From Allorhodopirellula solitaria (GTDB lineage: Bacteria; Planctomycetota; Planctomycetia; Pirellulales; Pirellulaceae), in NCBI RefSeq assembly GCF_007859855.1, contig NZ_SJPK01000003.1, forward strand, positions 255,182 through 319,181: a DNA stretch of 64,000 nucleotides, given 5' to 3'. Positions 9,046 through 16,807 of this stretch are shown here, one piece after another (the first letter of the stretch is position 1; every line of letters starts with the position of its first letter). The position numbers and the translations under genes were made by a program. The notes below the pieces were generated by a model. It was given only the letters and a program-made list of their open reading frames with translations, was not told the origin of the DNA and ran no database searches.

Positions 9046-9703
9046 CGAAGGGGTCGTTGGCCGCGTGCTGGCTCAGTTGCGGCAGCAGGCCGCAGGAAAA
9101 GATAGCGAATCTCCCACGTCGCAGACGGCGCCGGGAACGCACGTTATCTCCGGCGGCGTTTGCTCGCTCGACGACATCGCTGCGATCAATGCATCGACCA
9201 ATTGCGTTGAGGTATCGGCTCGCACCGTGGTCACCCCAGCGGCCCGCGATGAACTGCGTCAGCGGGGCATCGCCCTGACCCGAGTCGATGCGGGGACGAC
9301 GGCAGGTGCCGAGGTGACGCAGGCCAAATTCCTGCCCGGTTCCCGCGCCGTCCACCTGCAGCGAGATGGCAGTGTCCCCGACCAGCTCTTGGCTGCGGTG
9401 AAGAAGCAGGCCATCAGCCGCGGAGTTCGGCTTTGCAATCAATCGTCACTCGCAGTGATCTTGTCCAGCCGGCCCGCGATCACCGCGCACCAGCACACTG
9501 GATCAGACCGCTGTGTCGTTGCGATCAATCGACTCGATGACATCCCGCGGTTTCTGAGTGATCTCAGCCCGAACACCTTCGTGCTCGATACGGCTCACCT
9601 GCACCTGGTCGCCCTCGCGGGGGCGATCGCAGCAATCGCCAGGCCCAACTCCGGGGCATCGCGAGTGAACCCGAAGATCACCGTTGCCGGAGGATTGTCA
9701 TGA
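9002..9703 (+). CDS. Uncharacterised BMC-operon protein with NAST repeats and encapsulation-like helix
   Basis: This is a 233-residue protein of unknown function. The start is set at the ATG at 9002, because upstream in-frame sequence overlaps the BMC-P gene and looks noncoding. Residues 1-12 (MNASTNASTNAS) come from short DNA repeats. An amphipathic helix (IEGVVGRVLAQLRQQ) like other encapsulation peptides follows. A middle segment, VEVSARTVVTPAARDELRQRGIAL, resembles a motif that recurs in EutT/EutQ-like BMC accessory proteins. The C-terminal half (residues of about 115-215) has alternating strands and helices. Its ATGA overlap with the next BMC-P gene shows it is a fixed part of the operon. 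A cargo scaffold or accessory role is a guess. Confidence 0.8.
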   Translation: MNASTNASTNASIDIEGVVGRVLAQLRQQAAGKDSESPTSQTAPGTHVISGGVCSLDDIAAINASTNCVEVSARTVVTPAARDELRQRGIALTRVDAGTTAGAEVTQAKFLPGSRAVHLQRDGSVPDQLLAAVKKQAISRGVRLCNQSSLAVILSSRPAITAHQHTGSDRCVVAINRLDDIPRFLSDLSPNTFVLDTAHLHLVALAGAIAAIARPNSGASRVNPKITVAGGLS

Positions 9704-9990
9704 AGATCGCTCGTGTGCTCGGCAATACCACGCTATCGCGTATGCATCCCGATCTGCATGCCGCAACGCTGCGGTGCGTGGAGGTGGTCGAGCGAATCGA
9801 AGACCTCGATGTTCCTGTGCCGGGCAATGATCTGATCGTTGCATGGGATCTATGCGGATGTGGCCACGGCGACCTCGTGGCGCTCGCTGAGGGGCCCGAA
9901 GCCGCAGCACCGTTTCAACCCGACGTTAAACCGATCGACGCCTCCATCGTCGCGATTTTAGACCACTTGAATATTGACCCTTCGAACTAA
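9700..9990 (+). CDS. BMC-P pentameric vertex protein 3
   Basis: This 96-residue EutN/CcmL-family protein starts MKIARVLGNTTLSRMHPDL and ends IDASIVAILDHLNIDPSN. Its central segment, LIVAWDLCGCGHGDLVALAEG, gives the vertex-protein turn with an unusual CGCG cysteine pair. It overlaps the upstream gene by four bases (ATGA). Three BMC-P and two BMC-H genes together match the planctomycete-type shell gene set. Confidence 0.92.
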   Translation: MKIARVLGNTTLSRMHPDLHAATLRCVEVVERIEDLDVPVPGNDLIVAWDLCGCGHGDLVALAEGPEAAAPFQPDVKPIDASIVAILDHLNIDPSN

Positions 9991-10011
9991 TCTACCAGGA
10001 GCCTAACCGGA

Positions 10012-10087
10012 AAGGGGTCTGACCCGCTCCGGCGAGGCCGCTAAAAAACCACTTCAAATGATTCGCCTCCAAAGGGTCAGACCCCTT
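10012..10087. repeat. Inverted repeat inside the BMC operon
   Basis: The arms AAGGGGTCTGACCC (10012-10025) and GGGTCAGACCCCTT (10074-10087) are perfect reverse complements over 14 bp, separated by 48 bp. The transcript could form a hairpin between the last shell gene and the aldolase gene. It may be an attenuator, an mRNA-stability element, or a dispersed REP-like palindrome. Confidence 0.85.
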
Positions 10088-10148
10088 CTGGGATAGCCCA
10101 CTGACTCGCCGCCGATAACCCTCACTCTCACCTTTAGAAAGCAAACTC

Positions 10149-11021
10149 ATGGAAAACATTCATAAGATCAAACAAGACATGTGTGACATCGGCAGCCGGA
10201 TTTACAACCGGCAATTTGCCGCTGCCAATGATGGCAATATCACCGTGCGGATCAGCGAAAACGAAGTTCTTTGCACTCCGACGCTGCACTGCAAAGGCTT
10301 CCTGAAACCCGACGACATTTCGCTCGTTGACATGACCGGAAAGCAGCTCTCGGGACGTAAGAAGCGATCGAGCGAAGCGTTGCTGCACTTGGAAATTTAC
10401 AAACAACGCGACGACATCCGCAGCGTCGTGCACTGTCACCCGCCTCACGCCACGGCCTTCGCGATCGCCCGTGAGCCGATCCCCCAGTGCATTTTGCCTG
10501 AGGTGGAAGTCTTTCTCGGTGACGTGCCGATCACGAAATACGAAACCCCTGGTGGTCAGGCCTTTGCCGACACAATCATTCCGTACGTCAACAGAACCAA
10601 CGTGATGATCCTTGCCAACCATGGCACGGTTTCCTACGGCGAAACAGTCGAGCAAGCGTATTGGTGGACAGAGATTCTCGATTCCTACTGCCGGATGCTG
10701 ATGCTCGCCAAGCAGCTCGGCAATGTCTCGTTCCTTAACGAAGAGAAGTCACGGGAACTGCTCGACCTGAAACAGAAATGGGGCTTCGCCGACCCACGCA
10801 ACACACCCGACTACGAAGATTGCGATATCTGCGCCAACGATATCTTCCGCGACTCATGGGAAGACACGGGCGTGGAACGTCGCGCCTTCCCAGCACCGCC
10901 ACCGATCAAGACCTCCGGTGATGCCAACAGCAACGGCAAACCCGCGCTGCCCCCAGGCGTCGATGAAGCCCAATTGGTCAAGGCGATCACCGACGAAGTC
11001 ATTCGTCAAATGGGCCGATAG
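10149..11021 (+). CDS. Class II aldolase (fuculose/rhamnulose-1-phosphate aldolase-like) with C-terminal encapsulation peptide
   Basis: This 290-residue zinc aldolase of the FucA/AraD family should cleave fuculose-1-phosphate or rhamnulose-1-phosphate to DHAP and lactaldehyde, feeding the compartment. Zinc histidines H95 and H97 lie in VVHCHPPHA and H158 in LANHGT. The catalytic glutamate is E76 in KRSSEAL. These match FucA positions with an offset of three. After a proline-rich linker (FPAPPPIKTSG), residues 271-290 form an amphipathic helix (DEAQLVKAITDEVIRQMG), a C-terminal encapsulation peptide, so the aldehyde is probably made inside the shell. Confidence 0.93.
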   Translation: MENIHKIKQDMCDIGSRIYNRQFAAANDGNITVRISENEVLCTPTLHCKGFLKPDDISLVDMTGKQLSGRKKRSSEALLHLEIYKQRDDIRSVVHCHPPHATAFAIAREPIPQCILPEVEVFLGDVPITKYETPGGQAFADTIIPYVNRTNVMILANHGTVSYGETVEQAYWWTEILDSYCRMLMLAKQLGNVSFLNEEKSRELLDLKQKWGFADPRNTPDYEDCDICANDIFRDSWEDTGVERRAFPAPPPIKTSGDANSNGKPALPPGVDEAQLVKAITDEVIRQMGR

Positions 11022-11072
11022 TGAGTTGGCATTTGGCAGTTAGCAACACACGATGAATAAGTGTCGGTTTTT

Positions 11073-11123
11073 GTAGTGGACGAGGCGACGAGTCCTGCGG
11101 CTTTGGACTCGTCCACTACGACA
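11073..11123. repeat. Palindromic intergenic repeat (TAGTGGACGAG family)
   Basis: TAGTGGACGAG and GACGAGTCC on the left mirror GGACTCGTCCACTA on the right. Related palindromes recur near 25413-25490 and, in degraded form, near 43620, 46940, 47220 and 55600. It separates the aldolase and dehydrogenase genes and may fold into a hairpin in the operon mRNA. Confidence 0.8.
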
Positions 11124-11278
11124 GAAATTGAACGTGCGTTGCTTAGCTAATTGCTTCCCAGCTTCCCAGCTAGCGGCTCAGCAAGAAATGTCGCTGCATC
11201 AATCGGCCGAAATTTACCCATCCCCCTCGTTCCCACAACAGCTAATAGCTAGTAGCTAATCAACAAAGATTTCTGACA

Positions 11279-12214
11279 ATGAAAATTTCAATTATTGGTG
11301 GCGGTGGACTGGTTGGTTCATGCGCCGCGTATGCACTGCAATGCGGTGGTCTGGTCAATGAGATTGCTCTGCTGGACGTCAATGAAGAACTCGCGGTCGG
11401 TCACGCCTTGGATCTGCGTCATGGCTCAACGAGCGTTGCCAACCAGACGTTCGCTGGAGGTGGATACGAGCACATTCCTAGCAGCGACATTATTTGCATC
11501 ACGGCAGGCCTGCGACGCAAACCCGACGAGTCGCGTTTGGATTTGATCAACCGGAACACCGATTTGTTCATGCAAATTCTGCGTGATATCAAAGCGGCTG
11601 GTCCGAAGCCGTCGGCGATCGTGTTGGTGGTTAGCAATCCGGTTGACATTCTTACCTACGTGGCCGCGGACAAGCTCGACCTGCCTGTCGGCCAGGTGGT
11701 GGGACTCGGCACACAGCTCGACACGATCCGCTTCTGCTCACTGATCGCTGAGCAGTTGCAGGCGCCACCGGCACAGACTCGTGCGTTGATCTTGGGTGAG
11801 CACGGTGAATCGATGGTGCCGATTTGGAGCAGTGCCACGATTGCCGGATTGCCACTGGACAAATACCCCGGCTGGACGCCTGCGATGGCGGGTGAATTGT
11901 TCACACGCACCCGTGGCAGTGGTGCCGAGGTGATCAAGCGGAAGGGTGGAGCTGGGTTCGCGGTCGGTATCGCAATCCGTGATTGCGTCGATGCCATCGT
12001 CCTCGATAGCCAAGTGGTGCTGCCGGTCAGCAGTGTCCAGAGCGGTTGCTATGGCATCCGTGACGTGGCCCTGAGCGTCCCCACGGTGTTGGGCCGGACG
12101 GGTGTGCAAGCGACCATGGAGATCGACCTATGGCCCAAGGAGGTGCAAGGGATTCGCGCCAGTGGTTCGGCACTGCGAAAAACACTCGACACGGTGATGC
12201 AGCGGGTCGGTTAA
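11279..12214 (+). CDS. Lactate/malate dehydrogenase family enzyme of the BMC operon
   Basis: This 311-residue NAD-dependent 2-hydroxyacid dehydrogenase is of the LDH/MDH superfamily. Seen are the Rossmann motif GGGGLVGSCAAYAL, the substrate loop AGLRRKPDESR, the Asp-Arg pair in GLGTQLDTIRF, and the catalytic histidine in LGEHGESMVP. The residue that separates lactate (Gln) from malate (Arg) enzymes appears to be Arg here, so lactate specificity is not assured from sequence. Its operon position suggests it either oxidises the lactate product or recycles NAD(H) for the aldehyde dehydrogenase. No encapsulation peptide is visible. Confidence 0.88.
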   Translation: MKISIIGGGGLVGSCAAYALQCGGLVNEIALLDVNEELAVGHALDLRHGSTSVANQTFAGGGYEHIPSSDIICITAGLRRKPDESRLDLINRNTDLFMQILRDIKAAGPKPSAIVLVVSNPVDILTYVAADKLDLPVGQVVGLGTQLDTIRFCSLIAEQLQAPPAQTRALILGEHGESMVPIWSSATIAGLPLDKYPGWTPAMAGELFTRTRGSGAEVIKRKGGAGFAVGIAIRDCVDAIVLDSQVVLPVSSVQSGCYGIRDVALSVPTVLGRTGVQATMEIDLWPKEVQGIRASGSALRKTLDTVMQRVG

Positions 12215-13052
12215 GCAGACGCGACGTTTCCGGTGGTGTTCGCGTGCGTTGAAACCACTGGTGGTTTTCTACAACGCCCGAGCGCAACTTTTTTCCTCGT
12301 CCCTTGTTTGGAAGACTCCGAAAAAAAGCGGTCCAGTTTCACTTCATGTGTCACTGGAACCGCTTCATTGATCCCGAAATGAAACCCCGGTGCATTTCGT
12401 CCATGAGACGCACTGGAACCCCAGCCTGCATGACAAAAATGTTGTCAACCAGTTTTAAAAACTGCAAACCGCAAGGGATCAACTGAAAAAAAGGGAGTGA
12501 CGATCCGTGTCTCGAACACAAGTGTTCGGTGGTGGCGTCCTTCTGTTACCATCTCCCGGTGACTCGTCAACATTCGTTGTGACGTACCACGAGACAACGC
12601 TTTCCGGTGCGTTGACTAATGAGCTGGAGATCAGCGACTCGAAAACCAGAGGGATTGTCGCTGGAAAGAAACTGCCGCGCGAGCAGCGTGTGGGTGAAGC
12701 GAAGACTTTCGAGGTGAGTTAACTCTGCACAGTGTGTTCGTAACTCGATCAAAATGCATCGTCGGCACTCCGTTGGGAATAGCGTGGGGTTTGCAAGATA
12801 AGTGCTCGCGACGGTGGCCGATCAAGCTGATCGGCTTCCCGTTTGGCGTTTGCAAAGCCCGTGTGTTGAAGCCATCAAGACTTTGTCGTTAGCGGACCGA
12901 AAAGTCAACAACAAAGTAGCTCGATGTTCCAGAGATTTTTGAATTGGTGACGTTTGAGTGTGAAAATTACGGTATGTTTGTGGGAAGATTTTTTTGTGCA
13001 AAACTCGTCAGAAACTGAACCGAGCCCGTGCGAGCGGTCTGCCCACCACGCC
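12215..13052. other. 838-bp intergenic region with hairpins
   Basis: The gap follows the BMC operon. It holds a CCGGTGGT-type palindrome at 12229-12262, and a stem at 12328-12363 (GCGGTCCAGT against ACTGGAACCGC) that may help end BMC transcription. Two short open frames (12304-12486 and 12507-12722) have no recognisable features and were not called. Confidence 0.5.
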
Positions 13053-13907
13053 ATGAATGAAGTCCCCCCTGCAATCCCGAGTCCACCCGCTGATGCGGCG
13101 CTGCGAGCGTCCTCGCGAGGCCGCTGGTTCTCCGACGAGTATGTCGACGAAATGCAGCGTTTTCTGGGGTCAAATGCCTGTCGGCGACTGGCCATCTTCG
13201 CCTTGCCACCGGGCTTCGTGTTGACCGTAATCGTCCCGGTCTACAACGAATGTTCCACGGTCGGTGAAGTGCTCGAACGCCTCCGCCAAACCGGCCTGCC
13301 ACTGCAAATCATTCTCGTCGACGATGGCTCCAACGATGGTTCATCCGACGTTCTCGATCGCTGTAGTGCCGAGGGCGATGTGCAGCTGATTCGTCACGAA
13401 GTCAACCGCGGCAAAGGCGCAGCGATCCGCAGCGGTATCGCCGCCGCAACGGGGGACGTCATCGTCATTCAAGATGCCGACAGCGAATACGATCCCGATG
13501 ACATTCGCGGTCTCTTGCAACCGCTCATCGAGGGCTCCGCAGATGTGGTCTATGGGACTCGTTATGGGCACAGCGACCGCCAACTCTCGCCATGGTGGCA
13601 TCAGTCGGTCAATGGCTTCATCACATTGCTGGCGAGCATGGCCATCGGTCCGCGTCTGAGTGACGTTGAGACGTGTTACAAGCTGTCATCACGAGAAACC
13701 TTTCAAGCGATCTTGCCCGACTTGCAAGAAAATCGCTTCGGAATCGAGATCGAGCTGACCGCTCGCTGGGCCCGCCGTGGACTGCGTTTTACCGAACGGC
13801 CGATCCGCTATCAGCATCGCTGGTACGATGAGGGCAAAAAGATCACCTGGAAAGATGGTGTGGCGGCTCTCTACTGCATTGCGAAGTACGGGCTGTTTCG
13901 CCGTTGA
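13053..13907 (+). CDS. Family 2 glycosyltransferase (dolichyl-phosphate mannosyltransferase-like)
   Basis: This is a 284-residue GT-A enzyme with nucleotide-sugar motifs: LTVIVPVYNE at the first strand, ILVDDGSNDGS, and VIVIQDADSEYDPDD as the DxD metal site. NRGKGAAIRSGIAAATGD is typical of DPM1/GtrB-like polyprenyl-phosphate glycosyltransferases. There is no C-terminal membrane segment, so it is probably a soluble or peripheral transferase. The ATG at 13053 fits the family N-terminus better than the TTG at 12954. The acceptor and sugar cannot be told from sequence. It converges with the next gene with an 11-bp gap. Confidence 0.88.
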   Translation: MNEVPPAIPSPPADAALRASSRGRWFSDEYVDEMQRFLGSNACRRLAIFALPPGFVLTVIVPVYNECSTVGEVLERLRQTGLPLQIILVDDGSNDGSSDVLDRCSAEGDVQLIRHEVNRGKGAAIRSGIAAATGDVIVIQDADSEYDPDDIRGLLQPLIEGSADVVYGTRYGHSDRQLSPWWHQSVNGFITLLASMAIGPRLSDVETCYKLSSRETFQAILPDLQENRFGIEIELTARWARRGLRFTERPIRYQHRWYDEGKKITWKDGVAALYCIAKYGLFRR

Positions 13908-13918
13908 GTCAACCTTCG

Positions 13919-14677
13919 CTACGGAAACAACTCTAACTGGGTCGGTTCATCGGGCCGCGGCTGGGCAGGTGGCGTGACCAATTTTTGCAACGGCAGCGGC
14001 TCGGTTTTCTGCTTCTTCTTGGGAGCCTTGGCCGCAAAGCACTTCAACAGTGAGCTGTTGTATTCGGGGATGTTGTTGACGTACTCAATCGCTCCTGTTG
14101 CTTCGAGTTCTTTCAACGCGGACATCCCCGCCTCGGCGGTCCCCGCCCTGGCTTTGGCGACCGAGTGCAACGCCCGGCGGCGTTTGGGCCGCGAGTTCGC
14201 TCCCCGCCCGCAGAGCGAACTGGCCAATTGACAGGCCATCAACGAGATGTCCGCTGGCGATGGTGTACCGGGAGTAGCATGGCTCGATGAATCGATGCGG
14301 CTTGCTTGAAAGCCACTCCGTTGGAGCAGATGCACCGCATGCTCGAGGTCACGATCCTTCGATGCGATGGCGAACGTCGTATTGCCGGGCATTTCCGCCG
14401 CCAAGCGTCCGGCCACAAACGTGATCCCGAAATCGGCCGCGTTCTTGCCCGGCGGCATGGCCCAAATTTCAATTTTTCTTTGGGCGACGAGCTCTCCCAG
14501 TACCGTCGCCAGTCCCAGCGGTACCCGGGGCTCGCGACTGCCATGCGCAGCGATGATCAGATCGTAACGCTGAGCCGTCTCAGCGAGATCGAGTATCTCG
14601 TGCGGACAGTTGTCCAAATCAATCAGCAGAACGCACGAGCGTTGGCTCGAGTCGGATGCCGTAGGGGAACGCTGCAC
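13919..14677 (-). CDS. NYN/PIN-like domain protein
   Basis: This 252-residue protein has an N-terminal PIN/NYN-like nuclease fold. CVLLIDLDNCPHE gives the first acidic strand, PGKNAADFGITFVAGRLAAEM the middle acidic motif, and FAIASKDRDLEHAV the third acidic strand, as in LabA/NYN proteins. The C-terminal part is basic (RPKRRRALHSVAKAR), followed by a Lys/Pro-rich tail ending TQLELFP. It may bind or cut RNA; this is a family inference. The DLEHAVHLLQRSGF helix is typical of the conserved planctomycete version. Confidence 0.65.
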   Translation of the reverse strand: MQRSPTASDSSQRSCVLLIDLDNCPHEILDLAETAQRYDLIIAAHGSREPRVPLGLATVLGELVAQRKIEIWAMPPGKNAADFGITFVAGRLAAEMPGNTTFAIASKDRDLEHAVHLLQRSGFQASRIDSSSHATPGTPSPADISLMACQLASSLCGRGANSRPKRRRALHSVAKARAGTAEAGMSALKELEATGAIEYVNNIPEYNSSLLKCFAAKAPKKKQKTEPLPLQKLVTPPAQPRPDEPTQLELFP

Positions 14678-14975
14678 TTACAATCCGGTAGCGCGAGGTT
14701 GATGTTTTCAATGCTGATTCTAGTACCCCGGGCCGGGGTTCGTGCACCGAGTCCCCCGCCCTAACGAGATTTTTTGCGTCCTTGACCTCAGCGCCGCAGC
14801 CATCGCGGTTCCAGCGGCGCCGACAAGGTCAACCGAAGGCATGCCGCGTGCAGTACCGATCGCGCAGTATTGCTGCAGATTATGCAAATCGCCATTTTCG
14901 GATATAACCTCTGCGACACGCCCACCCGGCTATACGTCAGCGCCGCTTTTCTTGCGAACTTCACCCTGGACCTCC

Positions 14976-15944
14976 ATGTCGCTCCAAGTCGTTTCTCAAA
15001 CCGTTACGGAATCCGCCACCGGCAGAGTGGATGCCTTTGTGCGGCAGATCTGCGAGACCTCACACAGTCAATCACGTGGGATGATCGATCGCGGTTGCGT
15101 GCGAGTCAACGGCCAGGCCTGTGGTGACCCGTCCCAACAGGTGAGCCCCGGTGATGAGGTTTCTGTCTCGTACGACCCCACGCAGCGGTACCGGGAGAAG
15201 AAGATCAAGCGGTGGGACGACCGTACCTTCACGATCGCCTACGAAGACGACCATCTGATCGTGGTCGACAAGGCGGCCGGCACGCTCACTGTCCCCACAG
15301 ATCGTGGAGACCCGAACACGCTCGTCGAGCGGGTTTCGGTCTACCTCAGTCATTCGCGTAGCGAGCGCGAGGCCTGTTTAGTCCACCGGCTCGATCGCGA
15401 GGTCAGCGGGTTGCTGATTTTTGGCAAGCACGCGGCGATCGCGCAGTTGTTGATCGAACAGTTCAAGCTTCAAAAGCCGCGCCGTATCTACAACGCGATC
15501 GTTGCCGGGAAGCTACCCGATCAAGAGGGCACGTTCCGCGATCACTTGGCAACGGGCAACAACCTCGACCGCTATGTGACCACGCCGTTCAAGGATTCCG
15601 AGGAAGCGATTACGCACTACCGTGTCCTTCGAGATCTTGGCGACACGACCTTGGTCGAGGTCATCCTGCAGACCGGGAAACGCAACCAGATTCGGGTGCA
15701 GTTTGCTCATGCTCTGCATCCCGTACTCGGCGACACGCACTATCAACCCGAGCGAGCGGCGCACCCACGCTGGATCCGGCGGCGAATCGCCTTGCACGCC
15801 AGTTCACTGAGTTTCGTACACCCTGTCACCGGGGAAGAGTTGACAGTGGATTCGCCACTGCCGGCCGCGATAACGAAGTTCATCAAGGGCAGTCCCAAAT
15901 CGCCCAGTGGCCAAGCCCCCGCAGAACGTCGACCAACCGACTGA
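14976..15944 (+). CDS. RluA-family pseudouridine synthase
   Basis: This 322-residue enzyme isomerises uridine in rRNA or tRNA. An N-terminal S4-type RNA-binding region (RVDAFVRQICETSHSQSRGM) precedes the synthase core. The catalytic aspartate lies in LVHRLDREVSGLLIFGK, and the TGKRNQIRVQFAH and LGDTHY segments are also canonical. The ATG at 14976 is used because the upstream in-frame extension has no family similarity. The target base (RluC/RluD type or other) cannot be assigned. The C-terminal 25 residues are low-complexity. Confidence 0.88.
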   Translation: MSLQVVSQTVTESATGRVDAFVRQICETSHSQSRGMIDRGCVRVNGQACGDPSQQVSPGDEVSVSYDPTQRYREKKIKRWDDRTFTIAYEDDHLIVVDKAAGTLTVPTDRGDPNTLVERVSVYLSHSRSEREACLVHRLDREVSGLLIFGKHAAIAQLLIEQFKLQKPRRIYNAIVAGKLPDQEGTFRDHLATGNNLDRYVTTPFKDSEEAITHYRVLRDLGDTTLVEVILQTGKRNQIRVQFAHALHPVLGDTHYQPERAAHPRWIRRRIALHASSLSFVHPVTGEELTVDSPLPAAITKFIKGSPKSPSGQAPAERRPTD

Positions 15945-16014
15945 CACGCGCAGCCGATCAGGCATCCCCGACAGGAAAGTGTCATCGCTGGGGCGCTAAA
16001 AGGTTGGTGTTGAT

Positions 16015-16211
16015 GGCTCATCCGACGGAAGCGTGCGCCCGAGGTTTTCAAGGCATGGCTCCCGTATCGAAAGATTTATTTGTGGGATGTGATTATCAAT
16101 GTTAGACTGTTTGTTCGTCAGGGACGCATTTCTGAACGATCATTGGATACGAGAGCCATGCCTCAAAAAAAACTTCCGCTGTGCTCTGCGCACGCTTCCG
16201 TCGGATGAACC
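16015..16211. mobile_element. MITE-like element, copy 1 (197 bp, internally deleted)
   Basis: Terminal inverted repeats begin GGCTCATCCGACGGAAGCG and end with its reverse complement (last bases GATGAACC). The flanks carry a perfect 8-bp target duplication, GTGTTGAT, at 16007-16014 and 16212-16219. It lacks about 120 bp of the interior found in copy 4. There is no coding capacity, so it must be moved by a transposase elsewhere. The GG start and 8-bp duplication would fit an ISL3-type transposase (inference). Confidence 0.88.
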
Positions 16212-16559
16212 GTGTTGATACCATTTTTGTGTCAGTCGCTGTTGTGACGCGTCTTTAGGCCGGAGGCCGACACATCCCCTGCCGTTGGCGTCACGCGCTG
16301 TCGAGTTATTGAGCCGAGACGCGTGATCAATAAGTGGCGAATTTAGCGAAAGCTATTTCGTGGTGGACGGGCCGACGAACTATTAAGCCTCGCAAGTCTT
16401 CCTGCGCCGGAAGCGTTCAAGAGAATAGCCGTAGGTCAGCGCAGCGCCACCTGTGGTGTCTCGTTGGTCGTGGAACGTCGACCCCGAAGTGGGGCGCAGA
16501 TCCCGTCATGAACGATCTTCCACCCCATTCGGGGTTGGCTCTTGCGTCTCGCGTCTTAT

Positions 16560-16591
16560 CCGGTGGTGTTCGCTTGCGCTCAAACCACCGG
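16560..16591. repeat. CCGGTGGT palindrome
   Basis: CCGGTGGTGTTCGCTTGCGC is followed by CAAACCACCGG, giving an 8-bp stem. Copies also lie at 12229-12262, 47279-47311 and (reversed) 55998-56033. It is a module of the composite intergenic repeat. Confidence 0.8.
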
Positions 16592-16807
16592 CTATTTTCT
16601 ATCAGCCCTGACGGGATACTTCTGGATACTGAGCAGCTCGTTGGTTCGTCCAATATGACACTTACTCAGCCCCGGTTCCTAAGCGGCCGGGCAGGCGGCG
16701 CTACCCGGGGCCGTTGCGGCCCTCGGCTTATCATTGCGGAGCCAGCATCGAATAAACCGACGGCTCGGTCAGCCGACGTCAAGCCTGCTGGGAGTTTCCA
16801 GCAGGTC

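Larger units (their letters stand above)
15945..16807. other. 863-bp intergenic region made of dispersed repeats
   Basis: No gene was found. It holds MITE copy 1 (16015-16211) and then a composite repeat of about 300 bp (from about 16300) that also occurs near 25.4, 47.3 and 55.6 kb, including a CCGGTGGT palindrome at 16560-16591. Confidence 0.7.

Noticed and set aside
12507-12722. 71-codon open frame after the BMC operon
   Set aside because: No recognisable domain and no ribosome binding site; it lies in a repeat- and hairpin-rich gap.
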